In this document: piece by piece, positions 42,685 through 52,300 of the stretch
Layout of the letters: every line of letters begins with the position of its first letter
How positions within the stretch are numbered: position 1 is the first letter of the stretch
NCBI RefSeq assembly: GCF_049800675.1
Contig: NZ_JBLOOT010000002.1
Coordinates: forward strand, 571,318 to 635,317
Direction of reading: 5' to 3'
DNA from: Cauispirillum nitrogeniifigens
GTDB taxonomy: Bacteria > Pseudomonadota > Alphaproteobacteria > Rhodospirillales > Rhodospirillaceae
Length of the DNA: 64,000 bases
The notes under the pieces: model-generated
What the model was told of the DNA's origin: nothing
What the model saw: only the letters and a program-made list of their open reading frames with translations
The model's database searches: none
Position numbers and translations under genes: made by a program

Positions 42685-44134
42685 GGCCCAGGCGCCGCCG
42701 TAGCCACCACCGGGCATCGCGCAGCCACGGCACGGGATTTTCCGCTACCTCGCGCAGCAGCGCCCGCACCGGCACCCCCGGCGCGTCCGGCGCCACCGCC
42801 GGGGGGCAGGCCGGCAGGTGGTCGGGCTCGCGCAGGCGGGCGGCCACCGTCAGCGCCCCGGCGGCATCGTTGCGCACCAGATGGACCAGCAGGGCGCGCA
42901 CCAGGAAGTCCTCGAACAGGCGGTATTCCTCCACCGACAGCCGGCCGGGCAGCCCGGCGGCCAGCGCGGCGACATAGGGCGCCGGGGCGGCGAAGTCGTG
43001 GGTGAAGCCCTTGCCGCCGAAGAAGGCACGGCCGATCTGTGCCGGCTTCAGCCCCGCCTGGCAGGCCTCCAGCAGCCCCTGGGAGCACAGCGCCACGGCA
43101 TGGTCGACATGCGGAAACAGGGACGTGATGGCGTCCTTCTCCACCAGCCGCAGGCGTGCCGCCCGCTCCGGCGGCAGGGTGGCGGCGAACCGCTCCAGGG
43201 CCTCCAGGGTGAAGGCGCGGCGCAGGTTGGGGCGCTTGCGCTCCCACGGGTGGGCCTTGAAGATGACGTTGCAGTCAGTCTCGGCCAGCAGGCGGGCGAT
43301 GAGGTCGCGGTAGACGGCCAGAGACGACACCTCGGGCAGCGGTGTTTCCAGGATCGAGAAGTCGTTGAGCACCTGGCCGACGATCAGCACCACCGGCCTG
43401 CCGTCGCGCCAGAACGGCGCCAGGGGCACCGGGGTCGCGCGGACGTTCTTGTTGCGCATGCCCTTCAGCCGCCCGTGCGCCGCCGCGCGCAGGGCGTCGC
43501 GGTCGTCGGGCAGGGTCAGGCGGCCGTACCAGTCCGGGTCGGCCAGCAGGGAGCCGTTGGACAGCGGCGCGGCGCGTTCCTCCAGATAGAATTCGTGGCC
43601 GGTGAAGAAGCTTTCCAGGCCGAAGGTGCGCAAGCCCCGCCGCCGCGCCACGGCGTGCAGGGCGCGGGTGTAGATATAGGAGCCGGAGAACGCCAGGGCG
43701 TGGGTGATCTCCGGCCGCGCCGCCAGCCAGCCGTCCCAGAACAGCGCCCAGTCGCGGGCGGCGGCCAGGCACAGCAGCAGGTCGCGGCGGTCGTCCTCGT
43801 CCTCCAGGGCGCGGGCCAGCACCGCCTCGGGCGTGTTGGGACCGGCGCCCTCGTGCCAGCGCGGGCGGGCCATGGCCAGACACAGGAACTCCCCCTTGGC
43901 GAGGCTCCACAGATTGACCCCGGCGGCCTCGGCGCGTCCCAGGTCGGCACCGTCGAGGGCGGCGAGGTGCGGCGCCAGGGCCTCGGCGAAGGGGCGGTAG
44001 TCGCCGTGCGCCTTCCACCACCGTTTGCGGGAGGTTTCGCGGGTGTACGGAATGCCGCCGGCCTTCAGCGCGTCGAACAGGGCGGCGAAGTTGCGGCGGT
44101 GGAAATGCCAGGAGTCGGGCAGCAGGACGTGCAT
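42650..44134 (-). CDS. Capsule polysaccharide biosynthesis protein (KpsS/KpsC-like, possible Kdo transferase)
   Basis: A 494-residue protein of the capsule-synthesis family to which KpsS and KpsC belong. VIFKAHPWERKRPN contains the HP motif of CMP-sugar-using transferases; VDHAVALCSQGLLEACQAGLKPAQIGRAFFGGKGFTHDF is the strongest family signature. KpsS and KpsC attach the beta-Kdo linker to lyso-phosphatidylglycerol at the reducing end of group 2 capsules. Here it would act with the lipid module at 46339-55201. Its start overlaps the GT4 gene stop by one base (TGATG). Confidence 0.77.
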   Translation of the reverse strand: MHVLLPDSWHFHRRNFAALFDALKAGGIPYTRETSRKRWWKAHGDYRPFAEALAPHLAALDGADLGRAEAAGVNLWSLAKGEFLCLAMARPRWHEGAGPNTPEAVLARALEDEDDRRDLLLCLAAARDWALFWDGWLAARPEITHALAFSGSYIYTRALHAVARRRGLRTFGLESFFTGHEFYLEERAAPLSNGSLLADPDWYGRLTLPDDRDALRAAAHGRLKGMRNKNVRATPVPLAPFWRDGRPVVLIVGQVLNDFSILETPLPEVSSLAVYRDLIARLLAETDCNVIFKAHPWERKRPNLRRAFTLEALERFAATLPPERAARLRLVEKDAITSLFPHVDHAVALCSQGLLEACQAGLKPAQIGRAFFGGKGFTHDFAAPAPYVAALAAGLPGRLSVEEYRLFEDFLVRALLVHLVRNDAAGALTVAARLREPDHLPACPPAVAPDAPGVPVRALLREVAENPVPWLRDARWWLRRRLGLTAGPGEPPRR

Positions 44135-45081
44135 CAGCGCGCTCCCCCCCCCACTGCGTGGTACACGGCGCGATAGACGGCGATCTGGCGAGCCAGGACG
44201 TCCTCCCAGGCCGGGATGGCTGGCGCCCCGGCGAAGGCCCCGGCCTTGAGGCGGGCCAGCCGGTCCGGGTCGGCCAGCGCGGCGACCTGCTCCACGAGGG
44301 TGGCATCGTCCAGGACGAGGCCGTTGTCGCCGTCGCGCAGCCAGTCGGGCACCATGCCGACGGGCCGGGCGGCCACCGGCACGCCGGCGCCCAGGGCCTC
44401 GGGCAGGCAGGCCGGGCCACCCTCAAAGTCCGACAGGATGAGCAGCACGTCCATGCGATCATACAGGGCGCCGAACAGGCGGTAGGGCAGGGCCTCGAAG
44501 CACTCCACCGCGAATCCCCGGACGCGGGCGGCGGCGGCGTCGCGCCAGCGTCCTTCGCCGGCCAGGACGAAGGCGAAGCGTGCCGGGTCGAGGGCGGCGA
44601 ACAGGCGTTCCAGGCGGTCCTCGCCCTTCACGCCGCGCGCATAGCGCTTCGACACCAGGCCCAGGCGGACGCGGCCGTCGGGCAGCGGGCGGGGTGCCGG
44701 GGGCGGCGGCAGGACGCGGCGGTCGACGCCATGGGGAATGACTTCGGTGGCGGTGATGCCGTGGTCGGCCAGCAGGGCTTGCTGGCCGGCATTCAGGCAG
44801 ATCACCTTGACGCACTCGCGCCAGCGGGGCAGGAAGTCCGGCAGGCGCAGCCAGGCATGGGCATCGCGCGGGTCGTGGTGCACGGTGGCCACCGCCGGGC
44901 CGATGAGCCGCCGCTCGCGGTGCGGGCGGTGATAGTGGCGCAGGGCGGCGGCGCGGTCGGGCCGCACGGCGCACGACAGCGTCAGGTCCGCCGGCGCGGC
45001 GGCGACGAGCCGGCGATAGAGGTCGTCGAAGATGCCGCTGGGCAGGGTGCGGGAGGACAGGACGTGGTTGACGCTGAGCAT
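44134..45081 (-). CDS. GT4 family glycosyltransferase
   Basis: A 315-residue GT-B retaining glycosyltransferase. The C-terminal nucleotide-sugar domain carries VRLGLVSKRYARGVKGEDRLERLF and the GT4 signature SDFEGGPACLPEALGAGVPVAARPVGMVPDWL, whose acidic residue contacts the donor ribose. Atypically short N-domain (about 140 residues). The start at 45081 lies close to the divergently oriented beta-propeller gene. It is coupled to the KpsS-like gene and probably acts on the capsule chain; the sugar is unknown. Confidence 0.83.
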   Translation of the reverse strand: MLSVNHVLSSRTLPSGIFDDLYRRLVAAAPADLTLSCAVRPDRAAALRHYHRPHRERRLIGPAVATVHHDPRDAHAWLRLPDFLPRWRECVKVICLNAGQQALLADHGITATEVIPHGVDRRVLPPPPAPRPLPDGRVRLGLVSKRYARGVKGEDRLERLFAALDPARFAFVLAGEGRWRDAAAARVRGFAVECFEALPYRLFGALYDRMDVLLILSDFEGGPACLPEALGAGVPVAARPVGMVPDWLRDGDNGLVLDDATLVEQVAALADPDRLARLKAGAFAGAPAIPAWEDVLARQIAVYRAVYHAVGGGAR

Positions 45082-45174
45082 GGGGACGGGGTCGGGCGGC
45101 CGCTGGCGGGGCCACAAGGTAGCCCGGCGGCGCGGCCCAAGTCCATCCCCCGCCCCTCCCTCGCCGGCTCCTCG

Positions 45175-46128
45175 TTGGCGGCCCGCCTGCCGCGCCTCCT
45201 GCGCCGCGAGCAGTGGACCCTGGGCCTGGTCGAGCAGTCGGCCGAGGATGTGGTCCGCCACGGCCTGACCACGCCGGTGCGCTGGATGGACCCGCCGCGC
45301 CGCGGCTTCATCGCCGACCCCTGGGGCATGGTCCTGCCCGACGGCCGCCTGCATCTGCTGGCCGAGGTGCTGGAGTTTGGGGCGTTCAAGGGCGTCCTGG
45401 CAGCGGCCACCGTGGCCCCGCAGGACTTCGAGCGGGCGGCCTTTTCCCCCATCATCGACCTGCCGGTGCACTTGTCCTATCCCCAGGCGCTGCCTTGGCA
45501 GGGGCGCTGGCTGCTGTTCTGCGAAAGCTGGGAGGCCCTGGGCATCCTGGTGTTCGCCGCGCCGGCTCCCGACGGGCCGTGGCGCCTTGAAACGCGCCTG
45601 CTGCCCGGCGTGCCGGTGGTCGACCCGACGCCGGTGGAGCACGCCGGGCGCTGGTACCTGTTCCACACCCGCCAGGACGACGGCCCCAACAGCCGCCTGC
45701 GCCTGCTGCACGGCCCCACCCCCCTGGGGCCGTGGGAGCCGCACGCCCGCGCCGTGGTGGCCGAGGGTGCCGGCGGGGCGCGGCCGGCCGGGCCGCTGTT
45801 CCGGCTGGGCGACGGCACCCTGATCCGCCCCGGCCAGGACTGCCGCCGCACCTACGGCGGCGCCCTGTGCCTGTTCCGGGTCGATGCCCTGACCCCGGAT
45901 GCCTACGCCGAAACCCTGCTGCGCATCATCGCGCCGCCGGCCGGGCCGTGGGCGGACGGGCTGCACAGCCTGTGCCCGCTGGACGATGGCCGTTGCCTCG
46001 TCGACGGCAAGCGGTGGCGGGCGGCGCCCCTGGAGCCGCTGCGGGCCGTGCTGCGGATGCCGGCGGCCCGGCGGCGCCGGCGGCTGGCGCCAGGCATCGC
46101 CGGTTCAGGGGAGTTACGGTCCTTCTAG
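45175..46128 (+). CDS. Five-bladed beta-propeller protein (GH43/GINT1-N-like), possible glycosyltransferase or hydrolase
   Basis: A protein of about 317 residues starting (M)AARLPRLLRREQWTLGLVEQ. Repeated segments FIADPWGMVLPDGRLHLLAEV, PQALPWQGRWLLFCESWEALG, PTPVEHAGRWYLFHTRQ and RLGDGTLIRPGQDCRRTYGGAL fit the five-bladed propeller of GH43-like folds and the N-terminal domain of plant glucosamine inositolphosphorylceramide transferase. The family is common in polysaccharide clusters without a proven reaction. The start is uncertain: TTG 45175 fits the conserved region; GTG 45064 has a good GGAGG site but would overlap the divergent GT4 gene. Confidence 0.6.
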   Translation: MAARLPRLLRREQWTLGLVEQSAEDVVRHGLTTPVRWMDPPRRGFIADPWGMVLPDGRLHLLAEVLEFGAFKGVLAAATVAPQDFERAAFSPIIDLPVHLSYPQALPWQGRWLLFCESWEALGILVFAAPAPDGPWRLETRLLPGVPVVDPTPVEHAGRWYLFHTRQDDGPNSRLRLLHGPTPLGPWEPHARAVVAEGAGGARPAGPLFRLGDGTLIRPGQDCRRTYGGALCLFRVDALTPDAYAETLLRIIAPPAGPWADGLHSLCPLDDGRCLVDGKRWRAAPLEPLRAVLRMPAARRRRRLAPGIAGSGELRSF

Positions 46129-46172
46129 GATGGTTTAAGGGGAGGGGGCGGCGGCGCCGGTCCGTTACGCTA

Positions 46173-46199
46173 TTGCAATAGGACGGCGTGCGGTATAGC
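46173..46199 (+). promoter_or_regulatory. Candidate promoter of the rkpA-like synthase, with palindromic -35 region
   Basis: TTGCAA (46173-46178), 15 bases, then TATAGC (46194-46199). The -35 box lies inside a perfect 12-base palindrome CTATTGCAATAG (46170-46181), which may be an operator. It is about 140 bases upstream of the start codon. Confidence 0.35.
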
Positions 46200-46338
46200 A
46201 AATGTCCTGCTTTGCTGGGTCCATTGTCCCCGCAGAGGCGAACGGGCATCCGCCGGTGCCGCGTGCGGGTTGCAGGACAAAACAGGTGGGGCCGAAGGGC
46301 GCGGAACGCGTTCAGGCGGGGTTCCTGGGGAGTATGAG

Positions 46339-49300
46339 ATGACTGCTGGCGCACGGAAGATCGCCATTATCGGGTCCGCCTGCCGGTTTCCCGGTGGCGC
46401 CGATGGAATGGCCTCCTTCTGGGATATCATTAGCCAGGGTCGCGACGTGGTCACCGAGATCCCGGACGACCGCTTCGACAAGCGCATGTTCCAGCACCCC
46501 GACATCGCGGTGGCGGGCCGGGCCTACACCTTCGCCGCCGGCACCCTGGGCGACGTGTCGGGCTTCGACGCCGGCTTCTTCGGCATCAGCGCCCGCGAGG
46601 CCGAGCAGATGGACCCGCAGCAGCGCCTGCTGCTGGAGATGGCCTGGGAAGCCATGGAGCGCGGCGGCCAGGTGCCCGAGCACATCGCCGGCACCCCGAC
46701 CGCCGTCTACATCGGCGTCTCGGCCACCGACTACGCCGACATCCGCCAGGGCGACCCGGAGGTCGGCAACGCCTACTTCATGCTGGGGTCGACCCTGTCG
46801 ATCACCGCCAACCGCATTTCCTACATCTTCGACCTCAACGGTCCGAGCATGGCCATCGACACCGCCTGTTCGTCGTCGATCGTGGCCCTGCACGAAGCCG
46901 TCCATGCCCTGCGCGAAGGCCGCGCCGGCATGGCCGTGGTGGGCGGCATCCATCTGCTGCTCAGCCCCTATCCCTTCGGCGGCTTCTCCAAGGCGACCAT
47001 GCTGGCCCCCTACGGCCGCTGCCGGACCTTCGACAAGCTGGCCAAGGGCTACGTGCGCGGCGAGGGCGGCGGCGTGCTGCTGCTCAAGCCCCTCGACGAT
47101 GCCGAGCGCGACGGCGACCCCATCCTGGGCGTCATCCGCGAGGTCGACATCAACACCGACGGCCGCACCAAGGGCATCGCCCTGCCGTCCGGCGAGGCGC
47201 AGGAGGCCCTGCTGGCCCGCGCCTATGCCAGCGCCGGGGTCGATCCCGACGACGTGGTCTATGTCGAGGCGCACGGCACCGGCACCTTCGTCGGCGACCC
47301 GGCCGAGACCGGAGCCATCGGACGGGCGCTCGGCCGCCACCGCAGCGGCGGTCCGCTGCCCGTCGGCTCGGTCAAGAGCAACATCGGCCACCTGGAGCCC
47401 GCCGCCGGCATGGCCGGGCTGATCAAGGCGCTGCTGGTGCTGCGCCACCGGGTCATTCCGCCGACCATCAATGTCGAGACGCTCAACCCCGACATCGACT
47501 TCGCCGGGCTGAACCTGGCCCCGGCGCTGACCGCCCTGCCGCTGCCGGAGACGGAGCGCCCGGCGATCGTCGGCGTCAACTCCTTCGGCTTCGGCGGCAC
47601 CAACGCCCACGTCATCCTGGAGGAATACCGCGCCAGCCGCAGCGACGTTCCGGCGCCGGCCCCGGCCGACGCGCCGCTGTACCTGTCGGCGCGCACCGAG
47701 CCGGCCCTGCGCCAGCTCGCCGGGGCGGTGGCCGAGGCCCTGCGCGCGCCCGGCGGGCCGTCGCGCGCCGACGCCGCCTGGACGCTGGCCCTGCGCCGCA
47801 GCCACATGGAAACCCGCCTGGTGGCCCGTGGCGCCGATGCCGTGGCCGCCCTGGCCGACTATGCCCAGGGCGAGGCGCCGTCCGCCATCGCCGCCGGCAC
47901 CGTCCTGTCGCGCAACGCCCCCGTCGGTCTGGTCTTCTCCGGCAACGGCAGCCAGTGGTCGGGCATGGGCGCCGTGCTGCTGGGCGAGGACCCGGTGTTC
48001 CGCGCCGCCATCGAGCGCATCGACGTCCTGGTGTCGCGGGCCGCCGGCTGGTCGGTGCTGTCCGAGATGGCCCTGGACGCCGATCCGGCGCGCATGGACG
48101 ACACCCGCATCGCCCAGCCGGTGCTGTTCGCCCTCCAGGTCGGGCTGGTCGAAAGCCTGCGGGCGCGCGGCCTGACCTTCGCCGCCGTCACCGGCCATTC
48201 GGTGGGCGAGGTCGCCGCCGCCTGGGCCTGCGGCGCCCTGTCGCTGGAGCAGGCCGTCACCGTCATCCTGGAGCGTTCCGCCGCCCAAGGGCGCACGCGC
48301 GGCCATGGCCGGATGGCCGCCGCCGACCTGGATGCCGAGCGCGCCGCCGCCGTGGTCGCGCGCTTCGCCGGCCGTATCGAGGTCGCCGCCTACAACAGCC
48401 CCAAGGCCGTCACCCTGTCGGGCGAGGAGGCCGCGCTGGCGGACCTGGGCCGGGAACTGGCCGCGCAGGGCACCTCCTTCCGCATGCTCGACCTGGACTA
48501 TGCCTTCCACAACCGCGTGCTGGAGCCGGTCCGCGACGACCTCGCCAAGGCCCTGAAGGGACTTCGCCCGCAGGCCGGGGAGGAGGGCGTCGCCTTCCAT
48601 TCCACCGTCACCGGCGGCGTCGTCGCCGGGACCGGGCTGGACGCCGCCTACTGGTGGGCCAACGTGCGCCAGCCGGTGCGCTTCCGCGACGCCATCGCCG
48701 GCATGGCGCAGGCCGGCGTGCAGGTGTTCCTGGAGATCGGCCCGCACCCGATCATGCAGGCCTACGTCCGCCAGACCCTGCGCGAGCTGGACGTTCCCGG
48801 CCAGCCGCTGTCGACCATGATGCGCCAGAAGCCCGGCGCCCCGTCGCTGGTCGCCGCCATCGACCGAGTGCACACCCTGGGCGGCCGCCTGGACTTCGCC
48901 GCCCTGTTCCCCGGCCGCCGCCCGGTCGCCGACCTGCCGACCTATCCGTGGCAGCGCGAGCGCCACTGGTTCAAGCCCACGCCCGAGGCGCGCGGCCGCT
49001 GCTACCAGAACTACGAGGGGCCGCTGCTGGGCTATCGCCCGGTGCGCGACGTGCCGTTGTGGGAAACCATGATTGACGCCGCCCTCTATCCCTACCTGGG
49101 CGACCACAAGGTCGGCGGGGCGGTGGTGTTCCCCGCCGCCGGCTTCCTGGAGATGGCCCTGGAGGCGGCAACGCTGGTGTTTGACGACGCCCGCGCCGAT
49201 GTCGAATACTTGGAGATCCGCCGCCCGCTGGTGCTGGAGGCGGGGCGGCCCAAGGTCGTGCGCCTGACCTGGAACCCCGAGGACGGCATCTTCCGCATCG

Positions 49301-52300
49301 AGAGCCGCCAGCACATGCAGGACGAGGCGTGGTCGCTGCACGTCACCGGCCGCCTGGCCGATCCGGTGCACGCCGTTCCCGCCGACGCCCTCGCCCTGCC
49401 GGCCGCCGGCACGACGGTCCCGGCCGAAGACCACTATGCCCTGGCGCGCGCCATCGGCCTGGACTACGGCCCCGCCTTCCAGGCGGTGCGCGGCGTCACC
49501 GTGGACGGCACCGCCGCCGTGGCCGAACTGGCCGTGCCCGAGGGGCTGAGCCTGGACGACTACCGCCTGCACCCGTCGCTGTTCGACGGCTGCCTCCAGG
49601 CGCTGTTCGACGTCATGGTCGCCAACGCCCCGGCCGGGCAGGCGCCGACCGCCTATCTGCCCTACCAGATCGGCCGCTTCCTGCTGCACGACAAGGGCGG
49701 CGTGGCGACGCGCTGCCGGGTGAACCTGATCAAGGTCGGGCCGCGTTCGCTGGTCGCCGACTTCGTGCTGACCGACGATGCCGGCACCATCCTGGCCGAG
49801 GCCCGCCGCTTCCGCTTCCTGCGCGCCGAGCTGCTGCGCAAGGGTGGGGCGCACGGCCTGCTGCATGCCGTGGAGACGACGCCGCTGGCGCGTCTGGTGG
49901 CCGCCGCGCCGGTGGCCCTGCCGCTGGAGGATGCCGCCGCCGCCGTGGCGGGCGCCGCCGAGGGAGCCTGCGGCCCGGCGGTCGAGGACCTGACCCGCGT
50001 CGCCGCCGCCTTCGCCGCCGAGGCCCTGGCCGGCCTGGAGGAGAGCGAGGTGGCCGAGGGCCGGGCCGAGCTGCTCGACCTGTGCCGCACTCTCGCGGCG
50101 CGCGGCGAGGGCGCGGCGGATGCCGTGTGGCGCGCCGCCCTGGGCCGCCGCCCCGACCATCTGGCCGAACTGACCATGATCGGCCGTGCCGGCCGCGCCC
50201 TGCCCAAGGCCCTGCGCGATGCCGCCGTGCGCCAGCCGGTGGCGGCGCCGACCCTGGAGCACTTCTTCGACGCCGCGCCGACCATTGCCGCCGGCGATGC
50301 CGCCCTGGCCGCCGCCGTTGGCCGTGCCCTGGCCGCTCGTCCCGCCACCGCGCGCCTGCGCGTGCTGGAGGTCGGCGCCGGCACCGGCGGCCTGAGCCGC
50401 CGCCTGTTGGCGGTGCTGCCGGCCGATGGCGTGTCGCTGGTCGTCACCGACCGCGACGAGGACGCCCTGGCCCGCCTGGACGGTGAGATCGGCAGCCATC
50501 CCGGCGTGGCGGTGGAACGGCTGGACATCCTCGACCCCGAGCTGGGCACCACCGGCCCGGTCAGCGGGCGCTTCGACATCGTCGTCGCCTCGGGCCTGCT
50601 GAGCGCCGTCGATCGCCCGCTGGCGGTCATGGAGGCGCTGGCCGGGCTGGCCGCGCCGGGCGGGCTGGTGATGCTGGCCGAGCCGGCGCCCGCCGCCTGG
50701 CTGGACCTGGCCTTCGGCCTCAATCCCTTGTGGTGGCGCCGCCACGACAACGACATCGCCCTGCCGCCGCTGATGGACCCCGAGACGCTGGCCGACTTCG
50801 CCGCCGTCGCCGGCCTGGACGAGGTGGCGCCGGTTGAGGTCGGTGGCGCCATCGTCATGACCGCGCGCAGCGGCCAGATGGTGGCCCGCGCTGCCGCCCC
50901 GGCCGAGGCCGCCGGCCCGTGGCTGGTCGCCGCCGGTACCAGCGGCGCCGAGGCCGCCCTGGGCGACGCCCTGATGGCCCGCCTGGAGGCCGCCGGCGCC
51001 AAGCCGGTGCGCGTGACCTCCGGCGACGACTGGGCCGGCGTGGTCGCCGCCCACAAGCCGGCCGCCGTCGTCCACCTGCTGGGCCTGGGGGCCGAGGACG
51101 GCGATGCCGCCGCCGTGGTCGCCCACCAGACCGCCCGTTGCTGGTCCATCACCGCCCTGGCCCAGGCGATGCAGGCGCCCAACGCGCACAAGGCGCGGCT
51201 GGTCGTCGTCACCGCCGGAGCCCAGGCCGGCGCCGTCGGCGAGGGCGCCGTGTGGGGCCTGGGCCGCGTGTTGCAGAACGAGGCCGCCGACCTCAAGCCG
51301 GCGCTGATTGACCTTCAGGACGCCGCGCCGGTGGACCTGGCCGATGCCCTGGCCGCCGAACTGCTGGCGACCTGCCCGGAAACCGAGGTCATCCTGGCGC
51401 CGGACCGCCGCCTCGGCCTGCGCGTGCGGCCGAGCGGGCTGGAAGCGGCCGCCCGGCCGGTGCCGGCCGATGCCCGCCGCACCCTGGCCTTCACCCCCGG
51501 TTCGCTCGACAACCTGCGCTGGGTGGACGAGCCGCGCCGGGCGCCGGCTGCCGGCGAGGTGGAGATTGCCGTGCGCGCCGCCGGCCTGAACTTCCGCGAC
51601 GTCATGTTCGCCCTCGGTGTGCTGCCCGACGAGGCGGTGGAGAACGGCTTCGCCGGTGCCACCACCGGCATGGAGGCCGGCGGCGTCGTCACCCGCGTCG
51701 GCCCCGGCGTGTCCGATCTGGCGGTCGGCGACGAGGTGCTGTGCTTCGCCCCGGCGTGCTTCTCCAGCCACATCACCACGGCCGTCACCGCCGTTGCCCG
51801 CAAGCCGTCCATCATGGGCTTCGCCGAGGCGGCGACGGTGCCGACGGTGTTCTTCACCGTCTACTACGCCCTGCACCACCTGGCCCGCCTGGAAGCCGGC
51901 GAGCGCATCCTCATCCACGGCGGCGCCGGCGGCGTTGGCCTGGCGGCCATCCAGTACGCCCGCCATCTGGGGGCGGAGGTCTACACCACCGTCGGCACGG
52001 CCGAGAAGCGCGATCTGGTGATCCTCGCCGGCGTGCCCGAGGACCACATCTTCGACAGCCGCTCCACCGCCTTCGCCGACCAGATCCTGGCGGCCACCGG
52101 CGGCCAGGGCGTCGACGTGGTGCTGAACTCCCTGGCTGGCGAGGCCATCCACAAGAGCCTGATGGTGCTGCGCCCGTTCGGCCGCTTCCTGGAACTCGGC
52201 AAGCGCGACTTCTTCGCCAACAGCCGCATGGGCCTGCGGCCGTTCCGCAACAACATCACCTACTACGGCATCGACGCCGACCAGCTGATGGTCGAAAAGC

